DNA of 64,000 nt from Tetrahymena thermophila SB210. Lineage: Eukaryota; Ciliophora; Oligohymenophorea; Hymenostomatida; Tetrahymenidae. This document shows positions 14,101-27,402 of this stretch, in pieces. Position 1 is the first letter of the stretch; the number at the start of each line of letters is the position of its first letter. A program made the translations under genes and the position numbers. A model generated the notes under the pieces. It was given only the letters and a program-made list of their open reading frames with translations. It did no database searches and was not told where the DNA came from. The stretch is taken from the NCBI RefSeq assembly GCF_000189635.1, contig NW_002476570.1, positions 558,001-622,000 of the forward strand. Direction: 5' to 3'.

Positions 14101-14454
14101 AATAAAAAGAAAAAATCTAAGATATTTTATTTAAAAGATTTAATAAAAAGCATAGTAGAAATAATATTTTTTTTATTCATATGAATTTAATGTTATATCA
14201 AAAAGAAAATAAATAAACTGATTAAAATTATTATATTTAAATGTTAAAACTATATTTTATAATAAAATATAATAATTAATGTATTTTTATTAACAAAGTA
14301 AGCAAATAAATTTTATATTTTATAAAATTATAATTAACATTAAAATTTTTGCAAAATTTTATTAATAAAATAAAAAATTAAGTCGGATGAATAGGTTTAC
14401 ATATTATTTATTTTATTTAAATTTAATTAAATATTTATTAAGGTTTTATTAATT
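14101..14454. other. Short intergenic DNA between convergent genes
   Basis: Both neighbours end here, so it carries two 3' untranslated regions. Only A and T runs are seen. Confidence 0.5.
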
Positions 14455-15231
14455 TCAAATATGAGAATGATTACTTTATAAATGATTTTAGGTCATTTTC
14501 TCTTTTGTTAATTTAATATTTCTTCCATATATTATAATAAAAAATATATTGATCAAAAATATTACTGCACCTAATATAATAGCTGCTAAAAATAGTTATA
14601 ACTCCTTGCTAATATTATATACTTGCAAGCTAGATAAATCCATGCAAGAAGTATCATTTCTACACATTTTTTAAAGGTAAAGTACTGTTATATTGTATAG
14701 ATAATCTGAATCAAAATTTTAACTACATTTTAATTTAAAATCTAATGGCATATTAACTTATATGAAAATTCCATCATACTTACCAGAATGCTCTATTTTA
14801 TATTCTATTTTTTAATGTAAAATTTATAAAAATAAATATAATTATTTTATTTTACCATTACAGATTGTGTCTTAGTCATGTAATAAATAACATATAATAG
14901 CAAGCAGGAGGTTTACAAACGAAAGTATATATAATAAAAAATTTGCAATCGTAAATTTTTTTGAGTCCTCTCTTAGATTGAAAAATAGGTAAATAGATGC
15001 CATAGTACAGGTAAGCATGATAGAAGAAATAACAATAATCGGAATCTATATAAATACGATGAAATCTACTGAATTAAGCTTAGAAGAAGCATATATAAAG
15101 AGCGCTCCTGATATAGCATAGATAAATGATACTAGATAAAAGAAAATGACAGTTTTTTTATGAGTTCTTTTAAATTCAGTTATATAATTTTTAGGCTGAG
15201 TTATTAGTTGTCTACTTTCCATTTTTATCAA
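14455..15231 (-). CDS. Four-helix membrane protein with a large cysteine loop
   Basis: Encodes 241 residues in two exons, 14856-15231 and 14455-14804, with a 51-bp intron. The exon sum of 726 nt is in frame and the stop is TGA. The start ATG at 15,229 gives MIKMESRQ; a second in-frame Met lies three codons on. Hydrophobic helices: about residues 26-48 (TVIFFYLVSFIYAISGALFI), 57-80 (VDFIVFIQIPIIVISSIML) and 94-117 (FTIANFLLYILSFVNLLLAI). The fourth is near the C-terminus (LFLAAIILGAVIFLINIFFI). The loop between helices 3 and 4 holds several cysteines (TIC, LKC, MC, SC). The layout resembles the two tetraspan genes nearby, but I see no direct sequence match, so relationship is not claimed. Function unknown. 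Confidence 0.8.
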
Positions 15232-15788
15232 TTTTAAATTTTATTTTTTTTATAATAAATTTATCTGTTTTTATGAAAAAGTAATAACTTTTAAAGTAGC
15301 AGTACTTAACATAGATTCAATTTAGAGCTTAAAGTAAGATTAATGGTTCTATCAAATTTATTTTTAATGTATTGTTAGTATATGATCATCTGCCTAATCA
15401 TATGATTAGATTTTCAATAATCAATTATGATAAATTACGATAAAATTTTTCATTTTTCCTATGTTTTCTTTTAATTGATTGATCAGAAATTTGTTTAAAA
15501 AATCTTTTAAATAAAAAAGTTATTTATACTATGGTCTAGAATTAATTTTGATCACAGACTATTTAAAAAAAACCAAATTACAAATTATTTCTTTTTGAAA
15601 ATATTTTATTTAAAAATATTTAATTAATTTGAAATTCAATGAATTGATTTTTAATAAATTCAATATTTTTATACCTTAAAATGATCAAAATTGGGGCTAT
15701 ATTTTGTTTATGGCAAATCATATTTTAGATATAGCAATCTTAATTCAAAGTATCATAGATTTTTTATTATTATCTATTTTTCATTGCA
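15232..15788. other. Intergenic DNA leading into the tandem array
   Basis: No gene is seen. From about 15,680 the sequence starts to resemble the region near 38,800, so the duplicated block probably begins here with indels, before the cleaner match at 15,789. Confidence 0.45.
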
Positions 15789-17214
15789 GAATTGGTGGTA
15801 TATATTTATCTGATCATACACCTATTCATATAAATTTGCTTTTAAGTTTTAATCAGTTTTAATATAAGAAAGTTTCTTGTGATCTTAATATTTATTCTTT
15901 CAGTTTTAAAAGTGTTATATATTTGTATTATTTTAATTGAAAAGAAGGTAATTTTTTATTAAAATTTAATTTATTACATTTCTCAAAAATGGTAATTATT
16001 TAAAATAAAATATAGTTTTAACTTTGTATTGAAATTGTAAATGATGAATTCAAATTATTTATGCTACAAAGGATAAGTGAAAAACTATTATTAATTAATT
16101 TTAATGTCTTCCTATATCATTAAAAAGAAAAATAAAAAAATATTTCTAAAAAATTATTTAATTACTTAATGAAAAAAGCAAATAAAATTTTCACTTAATT
16201 TATTAGTTTTTTGTATAAATTTATTTAAGTTTGCTAATATCTTATTTTTTAAAAGTTACATCATAGCATATCTAGAGTTAAAAAAATTGGAACCTATAGC
16301 AATAGTTAGTAGTTTAGAAAATCACAAATTTAATTTTAATTTTTAACCTAATTTATTTAGATGCTTTTATATTTTAAAGTAATTTAACTTCAATAGTATA
16401 AAAGTAATAATAGAACTGAATATTTTTAGATTTTAATTACAATTATAATATTTAATATTAAGGATGATGCTTATTTGATATGTCCTTCGAGGTGCAGAGT
16501 TTTTTAGTTTTAAATACCAGAAAAAAAATGGATATTAGAAAAAAAACAATTAGAGTGATTAGATTTTTATTGGGAGAATGCTTTAGAAAATTTTTTACCA
16601 TAAAATATAAATTCAATAGTACTAACTAATTTGTTATTTATAAATTAAAACATAAAAGAATGAATGAAACTAAAAGATGTTTAATTTTGATCACCTCAAA
16701 TTAAAGATCACCTAATTTGAACTTTTAATTATACCTTATTTTTGAGAACTTTTGGTATTCGATTTTAAAAGCAAAAACCTATTTTAATTTATTTTTTAAA
16801 ATAATTTGTTTATTTAGATATTTAAGATCTATTTTAAGAAATAGTAAAACAAAGATGATATCATATTATTGAAAAATATTAAAAAAATTATATAATTAAA
16901 TTCATAAATTATGAATGTTAATTCTAATAGCAAACACTATAAATTGGAAGAAAAAAAATATAAATTTATAAATAATAAAACAAATTAAAATTTAATTTAC
17001 TTACTTTATAAAAAAGAAATGATATAAATTGTCAATAAGAAAAATAAATTTTATTATTTCTAAAGATTAATATTAATAACAAACGTATATGTAATCACCT
17101 CTAATTGTTATATTTATGAAAACCTAAATATTTTGTTGCTATTGATAAACAAAATTGAATTTTTATTATTTTTTATACCAAATTATTTATTACAAAAGCA
17201 AAAAAAAAAAATCA
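15789..17214 (+). repeat. Relic-bearing upstream block, copy 1 (before gene A)
   Basis: The block matches 38,984-40,419 closely and in the same orientation, through to the ATG of the following gene. Shared landmarks include a GGTGGTATATAT segment at the left edge and a family-gene relic in the middle. Both copies also share an A-rich leader just before the ATG. The last few hundred bases should contain the promoter of gene A. Confidence 0.85.
16255..16630 (+). pseudogene. Internally deleted relic of a giant surface-protein gene, copy 1
   Basis: The sequence resembles two distant parts of the type 2 giant genes joined together. The first part matches the end of exon 2, intron 2 and the first codons of exon 3 (equivalent to about 31,830-32,010 in gene B). 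The second matches the EphR-like cysteine module at the end of exon 4 (equivalent to about 36,370-36,530). About 4.3 kb of the parent is missing between them. Cysteine codons are largely lost and the reading is disrupted. It has no start, signal peptide or membrane domain, so it is a dead fragment. Confidence 0.72.
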
Positions 17215-20200
17215 ATGATAAGTTAAATTAAAAAGTTCTTAATTTTATAGTGTTTAACTTTTTATATTTTAGTTTTAGAAGTTGATAGCTAAAATTGTTA
17301 AAGTGCAGAGATTTATGATTTTGTAAAACAGCAATGCTAAAAATGTTTTGCTACTTGTGAGACTTGCAACGGGTTGACTTAAAATAATTGCTTGTAGTGT
17401 AAGAATAATTATTTTAGATATTCATTTGATAATAGCTGTTAATAAGAATGTAAAAAGGGAATGTATTTTAACTAAAAAACAAGTACTTGTGACTATTGCA
17501 AAGTATTTGGCTGTGATTTATGCAATTCAAATGAGCAATGTGTTCAATGTAGCTAAAACTTAAATTTTGATAAGTAATAAGGATGCATTTTAAATGAAAA
17601 CATATGTGACTAATAGTAATATTACTCAGTTTCTTCTAAATAATGTTCTTATGATTGCAGCAAAAATGAAATAAAAGATTAAAAAACAAAACTTTGTCTA
17701 CCCATTTAGAATTGTAACTACTTCCAAGAAACTGAAAATATCAATTATTTTTAAAATACTCCATTACTAAGCTTTTTAAATAATGGATACCTAATATAAG
17801 CAGATTAAATTTGTTAATTCTACCTCTATGATTAAAATCTAAATACTATTTATAATAAATTGTTAATTAAAAATCCATAAGTAAAAACAATCACAAACGG
17901 CCCTTAAAATTTTGTTGATGGAAACGTTATAGGGTGCCAAACTATATAACAAACGATTGCTTTTAACATTTTAACAAATTAAATAGAATTTGAATTAAGC
18001 ACTTAATAAAATATATTATATAGCCTATATAAAGTTTTTGTAGAGTACCACTTGTTAGTTTTGCAGTATAATTAAGGAGGATTTATAATTTATGACTACA
18101 TATAATAATAGACTATTTATAGAGAAGAAAACAAATACTACTTAGTATACTTTGAATTGATAAATACTTCCAAATAGATTTTTATCTGCTAGTTCTACTT
18201 AGGTTAATATGTAATTTTAAATATTATTTAATTTATTATTTACATTTATAAATTAATAGGTATATCAAAATGCGAAACTTTATTTAAGACAACAAAATTA
18301 AATGATTGAGTTAGATTAATAATTATTTACCTCATTTAATATCATTAATTTAGAATATATGGTTTTTTTTGCTATAAATTAAAGTTAAAACTAAGGCTAC
18401 TTTTTGTAAATTAACGAAGGAAATTTATCAGTCAATATAATGAATCAAATATAATTAGATAAATATTATTTATTTTTTTAGAATTAAGATTTAAATTTAG
18501 TTTGTGTTTAGGTATTACAATCTATGAGCATTTTTTACACATAAAAAGATAAAGTTGTGATGATAGCAAAAATAACTAATGATCTAGCTTCATAAGCAAA
18601 ACTTGTTACATTCTATTAGCAATCAAATTAGAATTAACCAATTATAATTATAGTAATTCAAATAAGCATTATGATTTTTTAATAATTAAACTATGATTAA
18701 TACAACGAATTTTAACTATCTAAAATGAATTAGCATTAATTATTTTTAGATAAGTTATTAAATTTTCAAACTTTAAGTGTTATTGATAACTAAATAATAT
18801 ATATTTTAAATATTAATAGCTAGATCTTTAAATTTTAATTCTAAATAATAGATGATAAAGTGTAAAAAAATAATATTCTCTCATAAATCAAATAAAATTA
18901 AGAAATATATTTTTATGATGATTAACCATTTTAGACAGATACAGTTAATAGCAGTATACTTTCACTCGTAAATAATAACAAAATCAGTTATGATTTAGTT
19001 AATCAAATATAATTTTACTTATACAATTTGTAATATTTCTATATTAAAAGAAGCTATAAAAGACCTATTTTATAAATAGATATTCCTTAATTTCTTCAAT
19101 TTGATATTTATTTGGGATTTAATCTAGTGCTTTATAATTTCTACATTTCACTAAACTAGTGTTAGATATTAATAAAAGATATTTTCCTTGGATAAATAAT
19201 ATTCAATTTATTTGATTAATGCTTTACTTCTGTATCATCTCTTGATACTTTTTATATTTAATAATAAGGACTTCTCTTTTAGAAATAGCCATTTGGTTTG
19301 TATAATATCAAAAATAATTCTAAAGTAGCTTAATTCTATAAATTTGATGTAGATTAATCAAGACAGATATCATTCTATAATTATAAAAATTAGAAGTTAT
19401 TATTTATTGATTAAAATGGAAATTTTTTTGGATTTGATCTCAATTCTTTTTAATAAGAATCATATTATAGTAGCTAAATTAAAGTAGCTACTGCCTTACT
19501 ATTATCTGATACATTCGTAAACGATAATTTAGGAAAGTAGGTTGTCTCTATAAATGATTCAATATACTTAATTATAAACAATTAGGAAATTTAAGAATTC
19601 TAACTACCCAATTATTAAATAAATAATTCTAGTTCACTCTAAATAGATTATTAAAACAAAGATTTTAGTTACTTAATTTACTCAGGATAAATTATTATTA
19701 TCAAAGGTAACGAAATAAAAATATACAACCAACAATTAGTTTTAACCTAAATAATAACAACTCCATTTGACTAAATTACAAAATCCCCATTTAATATAGA
19801 TAATTTTATATTTTTTGTTAGCTCAAACTTTTTATACCGCTTTGATTTAGTTTCATTACAAACATCTAAGTTACCAATAAATAAGATAATATATTATGAA
19901 GTGAAAATATTTAAAAACTATGAAATAGTTATAATTAGTTAATATATCATTTAATATAAGTTATTTATTTTATTAAATACTGAGGATTTTAAAACTGAAT
20001 CAATTTTTTTATCAAACGCTGATGATTAAATCTATTTTATGATTAGTGATAGAATGATAAAAATGGCAAAAAATATTTTTAATAATCCAATAGTATCTAT
20101 TGATCCAAAATAAAATTATTAAACATTAATTTCTTATTGGCTTGATGAAAATTTGTAGTACAGTTATACATATGACATAAAAAAGAGTTAGATTATAAAA

Positions 20201-23200
20201 ACTAATGTTTTGAAAAGTTAAATTGAAAATGTATTCAATTTTTATGAAACTTTTACTAATATATTTATTGATGCGTAAAATGATATATTTATTTATTTAT
20301 AAGATGATGGATCTCTAAAATTCTTTAATTATTAGCTAGATAGTGGTTAGGTAACTTTGGTACAAAAATTTTCTGTTATCAATAGAATAGAAATATGTTT
20401 TTAATAAAAACAAATAGTTGTTTAGACTTCTAAAAATCAAATTTTTATATACAACGTAATTTAGATTTAATTATTTTATTTTTAATTTTTAAATTTATTT
20501 TAAATTTAAAAGTATTTAGGAAATAATAATGGTATTTTTTTAGATTTAAGTGATATTTCACCACTTATTAACTAATAACAACCTCTAAGGTTTTAACTAT
20601 AATGCAAGAATAATCTTATTTACACTGAGTCACCTGTAGTCAAACTATTTAAATTAATTGATGGGTCTGTTAGTTCTTTTTAATTGGTAAATATTTTAAT
20701 AAATTTTTTAACCTATTTAATTTATTTATTTTTAATCAGTCTAATTACTTATAATATAAAAATAATTTGGGTTCTAGTCCTATCATAGATATATAAAATA
20801 AACTTATAATATACCCTCACAGTTATCTTAGCTAATATTTTTAGAAAGGCAACTAAATAATAGAGTATTAGTTATATAGTTATGTTTCTCCTTTTACTGA
20901 AATGTATTATGATATTTAAAATAATTACTTGATAGTGCTAAATGGAAGTGATAATTCTATTACAGTTGTTGACTATAACTAAGCTTTACAAAAATATAAG
21001 TATAATATTTAATCAAATTTCAAAAAAAATTTAACTTGCTTCATTCCTTAATAAAATATAATAATTCTAATTGACCAAACTCCTTAAGTATATAGTTACT
21101 ATTATCTCAAAAATGTTACAAATATTGTACCAATTTACTTTAATGAAATATCGTAAATTATACCAGACATTAACAATAATTTTATCTATATTTTAACTCA
21201 ATAATCTGTTCATGCCTTTAATTTCCCTTAAATAATCTATTATGAGACTTTATATGATAAGTTCAACTAAAATAATTCAAAGATTGATAAAGCACTACTG
21301 GCTACATAAATAAATACTTTATTTGTAGTTAGGTAAGATTAAGTGATTTTAACATATGATTTAATAGAATGTTTGATATAATAAGAAAAGAGTTTAATAA
21401 ATCAAATCTAAATTCAATTTATCTAGTTTAATAACTTTATTGTTACATACAATTTGTAAACTAGTTCTTTGCTGCTATTTAAAGATAGAGTCTTTCAGGA
21501 TGAGCTCTTGATAGATTTAGCATTTTTTACATTGCAGAAATGTGATTTATTTAAGATTGATGAACAAAGTTTCATTTTCATATCACCATTAAGAATCTTT
21601 AATATTTAAATAAACTTATAAAAAAATATTTTTTTAATTATTAATCAATTAGAAATAAATTAATCATACTCTGATGTCATATTTGATTTTTTCAATAAAA
21701 TCATAATATTTGCTGATTATTAGACAAAATAAGTCTATTTTTATTATATAAATAGTCAGACCTTGGTATTTTTTGACAATTTGTAAAGCAATTTCTAGTA
21801 AATATTAATCCAAAATAATAATATTATATACACTTTTGGAAACTTAATTACTTCTATAAATATAAATACAAGATAAAATAACCAATTAAAACTAGATAAC
21901 ACAAATATTACTTATATGGTGAAGTTAAGTTCTAATTAAACTAAATAATTAGATGATATTTATGAAAATATTAACTAATCAAATTATAATGATAATACAA
22001 ATGAAAGCTTAATTTTTATAGTAAAAAATGAAGAATAAACTATATATATAATTGATGCTTCTTAACTTATTGTGATTAATTTTGCTAAACTAGATTACTA
22101 AATTATTAATGTTGTTGTTGATTGGAAAAGGAGAATTATTTTCTGTGTTTCAAATATATCATTTACTTTTATTTATGATTTTGGTTTAAAATTACTATCT
22201 TAGATTAAGAACCCTTGCCTTGTAAGTGCTAGAATATTTTTCGATGATCAATTAATTATCTCAGTTTGTCCTAATTCAGTTTATTTTTATAATTCGCTCA
22301 CTTTAGTTAAATAAGAATACCAGATTAATACAGGGTTTACTAGTATTGAATATATTAAATCGTTTAACTCATAAAATACATTTATCTTATTAGAATAATA
22401 CTCAATTTACATTGTACAAATTTAATAAAGTAATGTTTAAATTTTGTTTTAGAAAAATAAATAAAGAATCTATATTTAAAGTGCAAGTATAATTTTTGAT
22501 GAAAACAATTAAAAATATTTCTAAATAGAAGGAATATCATGGACCGATATCATATATTATTTAATTCCTTATTAACCTTAAAATATATGTACATATAATT
22601 TAGGTTTGGAAAATCAAAATATGAATTCTTATTAAATTCAAAAAATATAATAAAATGCCAAATTTTCAAATCAAATAGTAGCATAAGTGTAAATTCAATT
22701 ATAAAATAATACCTAAATAACCAAATTTATGGATTTACAATAGTAAGATATTAAAATATAAGTTGTATTTTATACATATAATTACAATACATTAATATGG
22801 AATGATGGAAGTATTGTTGACGATCCGAATATAAGCTAGCTAGTAATTCATGATGCCTTGCTAAATGTTACAGATAAAATTATATTGAACTAAAATAATA
22901 ATATTGAGGAATTACTTTTATACAATGTAGTTTTAATTGGCATATAAAATTAAATTTTTTTAGAAAATATTCAAAAAGTAATATTTTCAAATCTAACCAT
23001 TTAATCATTCACAAGTTAACTTTAAAATTCTTAATAACCTTTGATAATTTTTAAAAACTGCAGTCAAATTATATTCAAAAATATCAACATAAATTATGTT
23101 AACTTAAATAACTAAACATTATTCCAATTTGAAAATATTACAAATTTAACGCTAAATAATGTAAGTGTAACTCATTCTATTTTTAGTTCTCTTCTTAAAA

Positions 23201-26200
23201 TAAACGAATCAATCCAAATCAATTTAAATCAAATAAATTTTAAAAATATAACTAATTATTCTTAAAGTTTAATAACAGCTGTTGTTGTAGAATAAATAAA
23301 TATTAGTACTTTAAGTATTTAACAAACAAATCAAAACTAAATTTTTAGCTTTTTAGGATGTAATAATATTTAATTGAGTCAAATAGTAGTTAAAAAAGTT
23401 CAAGATATTATAATTTTTTTAACATAACCCTATCAAAAAGTATTAATTTATCCTATTAGCAATCTGAAAATTGAATAACTTAACGTTTCTGATTCTTAAA
23501 ATGTTAGTTTTTAAATACAAGCAAATTCATCTTCAATTTTTAATTCACAGTTTAATAATATAAATTAAACAACTACAAATCTAATAAACTCTTAGCTCTC
23601 TAATATCGAAATAGTAGATTGTTATTTTTAGAACATAAAATTAAGTGAAGGTTATTCAAATCTTAAACTAATAAACTTTAATAATCTATTAATATAAAAA
23701 TCAAATTTTTAAGGGCACATAGGAAATTAGATTTATCTTCTAAATTAAAATGAAGGATTTTCAATTTAATTTATTAATTTAAAATTATTAGATAATATAT
23801 CTAATTAGAGTATTATTATTATTAACTTTGCATAAAAGTTAACTATTTAAAGTAGTGAATTTATAAACTAAATATCTAACCAAAATGGAGGTGCATTAAA
23901 TATTTAAAATACTGATTAATTGAATTTTAAAGATTCTAAATTTTAAATAAACTAATCTATTTTAGGAAATGGAGGTTCTTTGTTTCTCTATTAAATTTAA
24001 AATTTATTGATTTCTAACTGTAAATTCCTTGAGAATCAAGCATAAAGTTAATCAGGTGGAGCTGTGTATTTAGATTAAAATTAGTTAAAGACTACTACTT
24101 CCTCAATAATAAACAGCAATTTTTTATAAAATAAGGCTTTTTAAGGATTAGGTGGTGCTATTTTTATAAACAACTGTGATTTAAACTTAAAAAACACAAA
24201 TATATTGAATAATAAAGCAGCTATTGGTGGAGGAATATACTATTAATACATGATACCAGATATTATTTAAAGTAATTAAGTATTATTTAATAATAATACA
24301 GTAAAAGATAATGAATGTATTTTGTATGGTTAAAATATTGGTTCAACACTAAGAAAGATAGAGTTAGATTAAATAAGTAATCCTTAATTTATTGTAGAAA
24401 GAGGTGATTAATAATAAGTTGAGTCCATTATTGTTAGCAATTTTAGGAGCGGTGATTATATGTTCATTGATGATATTTAAATTTTAGATGAAGAAAATAA
24501 ATACTTTAAGTACAATCCCTTACTAAGTTATAGTCAAAGTGTAAATGAAATAATTTAATAAACAACTATGACAATAAATATATAAGCAAAAAGTGAAAAA
24601 ATGAATATATTTGGAGGAAATATTGCCACCTTTTAGAAAGGAAAATTTTCTTTTAATATTAGTCTATCTTATATTCCTAATCAAAGCTCGACTCTTTAAA
24701 TACAGTCTTAGATAATTCCTCCTCTCTATAATTCTAAGGGAATTTTATTTCTTTCTTAAAAGTAATTATCTTTGAATTTCAAAGTCGATTTTAGAAAATG
24801 TATAATTGGAGAAATTCAAAAAGATTTTTTTTCTTCAATTATTTGTGATCAATGTCCTGATGGAAAATATTCTCTTAGTCTAAATGATCAAAGTTGTTAA
24901 ATATGTCCTTCAACTGCAGTATCATGTTAAGGATCTATAATATAAGTAAAGAATGGGTTTTGGAGAAAAAATAATTAAACTGATTAAATTCTATATTGTT
25001 AAAATGCACCAAATAACTGCAAACCTTAAAATATAGAGTCAAAAGTAAGTATTAATTTTTATCATAAATTTAAAAAATTAAAAATAATTTATATCATAAA
25101 TTTAAAATAAAACCAATTAAATTCTTATAAATCATAGAATTTTAATTAAAATTTTTATAATAGTTTGGATGTGCAATTGGATATGTTGGTCCTTTGTGTG
25201 AATAATGTGATTTTTTGGGTGATGTTTGGGGATAAAGATACTCGACTATTTTCTATACATTTAAGTGTTCAAAGTGCTCAGATACTTTAATACTTTCTGG
25301 TATAACATAAGTAATATTTTTAGTGGTGTTAACTTTGTATATATACGCATGCAATAGAAAGATTATTAATTCAGTAGAAAGAGAATTATAAAACTATTAT
25401 CTTAAAATGATGGGTCTTATTTATCTCAATAATTCAGGTAAATATTAGTTAATTTAAAGTTATTTTAATTTTTTTTATATCAGTCTATAAGGCTAATTCT
25501 ACAGTATACTCAAAAATTTTGATTGATCACTTACAAATAATATCTATTTTAAGTAGTATTCCCTTCTAATTTCCTACTTTAATTTAAATTTCTTCAAATG
25601 TTGGAGGAAATCCTTTGCTGATTTAAACAAACATGTTTGATTGCTTTTACCCTAAAAGTATTAATATACCAAAATGGTTTGCTAAAGTAATGTGCTCATT
25701 AAGTCTGCCTTTTATCATTTACTTACTTAATTATCTTATAAATATTTTTTTTAAAGTAGTTTACAAGTAAAATACTCACTCTAGGTATTAGAAAACTACA
25801 ATGATTTTCTTTTATTTCTATTTCTATCCATCGATTTTATTTATTTTAATCAAATCAATAAATTGTATAAATATTGGAAATGAAAAATATGCTTAAATCG
25901 ACACTTTAATAGGATGTAGGAATTTTTCTGATCACTTTATTTATAATTTATTATTTAGCTTTCCAGCAATATTTGTGATATGTATTGCTCTCCCTCTTTT
26001 CTTGATTTATAAAGTGAGAAAAAACATAAATTAGAATCTCAATAAAATACAAAAGAGCTCTTACTAGTTCATTTATGAACCTTATAAGAATTAATACTAC
26101 TACTGGGAATTTATAAGATTATTTTACAAGAGTGCTGTTATGATTTCTTCAATAATTTTACAAGACTCCTTATCTTTGAAAGTAATTTTAATAAATGAAA

Positions 26201-27130
26201 TGAATTTTTACGAAATTATATTTTTAAAATATTAAAATCAGACTTGCATAGTAAATCAAATTCTAGTATTATACAATTACTTCCAAATGAAGGTCAGTCC
26301 ATTTACTAACAAGTTTCATAATCAATTAGAAACATAATCTATACTAATAAGTATTTCTACTCTAAATTTTGGTTTAGTATAGTCTTTGCTGATTGATGAA
26401 TTCTATATTCCAATCATAATATTTTAATTCTTTATTATAATCTTAAACTTCAATTTTATATTTAAGACACTCTTTTTAACTTTTGTAAGACCTATTCCTG
26501 CTATGAGATAAAATAGAAATATAATTTAATAATGTTTATTTAGTCTAAAAACATAATACCCATTATTATTTACCTTTATATAAATAGACTATAAAATAAA
26601 ATTCTCTACTGCTTTGAAAATCAAAAAACTAAAGTCTAAACTAAAAAATTATATTGAAATTGGAAATGAAAGATTAAGTGTCTATTAGACTTAACAAAGA
26701 TTATAGTCTTTGATACCTACCTAACTAAAATCACCAAATAGTTAATTTAGAATATCATTCTTTAGCCAATAAAATGATAATGAAACTATAAATACAGAGT
26801 TTGAAAATTTAAAGCAGGCTAATTAGCCTTTAACTCTACATAATAAATATTAGCTTTCAGCAAAGTTCAAATAATAAGGTATATTTAATGCTTAAATAAT
26901 TATTAAAATATCAATATAATTAAAATAGAATCATCTGTTGGTAGGTAAGATATATTTGATATTTAAAGTCCACAAAAATAGAATCATTTCTAATTCAGAT
27001 TACTAAATCTTAAAGGTAAATAAAAAAATTTATTCAAATACATACTTTATTTTATTAAAATTATTTTATCATAATAGATTAATAAAATGATGAAAGTATA
27101 TTAAAATAAAACGATAAAAGTATTAATTGA
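17215..27130 (+). CDS. Giant surface protein A (type 1): Cys-rich, beta-helix, multipass
   Basis: Encodes 3,139 residues in nine exons: 17215-18210, 18260-20455, 20513-20686, 20740-25044, 25164-25437, 25484-26181, 26242-26878, 26929-27015 and 27078-27130. They sum to 9,420 nt with every phase consistent. The ATG opens a signal peptide (MISQIKKFLILQCLTFYILV). Residues about 30-220 are a furin/GFR-like module of CxxC knots. About 300-1,800 is Asn/Gln/Ile-rich with propeller-like strands. About 1,800-2,310 reads as a right-handed beta-helix with Pmp-type repeats (NGGALNIQN, SGGAVYLDQN, LGGAIFINN, IGGGIYYQ). An EphR-like module follows (CPDGKYS, CQICPS), then an EGF-like knot (FGCAIGYVGPLCEQCD) opening exon 5. 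Roughly eight to ten membrane helices (about 2,610-3,000) carry the signatures CRNFSDHF, KNQYYYWEFIRLFYKS and NQLETQSIL. The tail is Gln-rich. Ciliate genomes encode many such proteins; their function is unknown, and a surface receptor or channel-like sensor is inference. Confidence 0.88.
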
Positions 27131-27356
27131 TCATTTAATTTATTTGTATTAATTTATTAATTATTTATTAAGTAAATATTTTTTTTGGATAATAATATTT
27201 TCATTTAATTACACTTAAATATTAATTTAGCTTACAAAATAAGATGCAAGTTTATTTTTTTAAACTATCTTTTAAATTTCATAGTTATATAAACTTTTTA
27301 GTCTTAATTTAAGATAAGCATAATGAAACATATTAATAAATATAGCTGTTCCTGCG

Positions 27357-27402
27357 TTTGAAATATCACAGATCATGATATCATGATTTGTGATATTTCA
27401 AA
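27357..27402. repeat. 46-bp near-perfect palindrome without spacer
   Basis: Two 23-bp arms meet directly at ATGAT/ATCAT and are reverse complements except at one position: the left arm has CACAG where the right arm implies CACAA. It starts TTTGAAATATCACA and ends TGTGATATTTCAAA. It could form a cruciform. It lies in the segment present only in unit 1. Confidence 0.92.
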
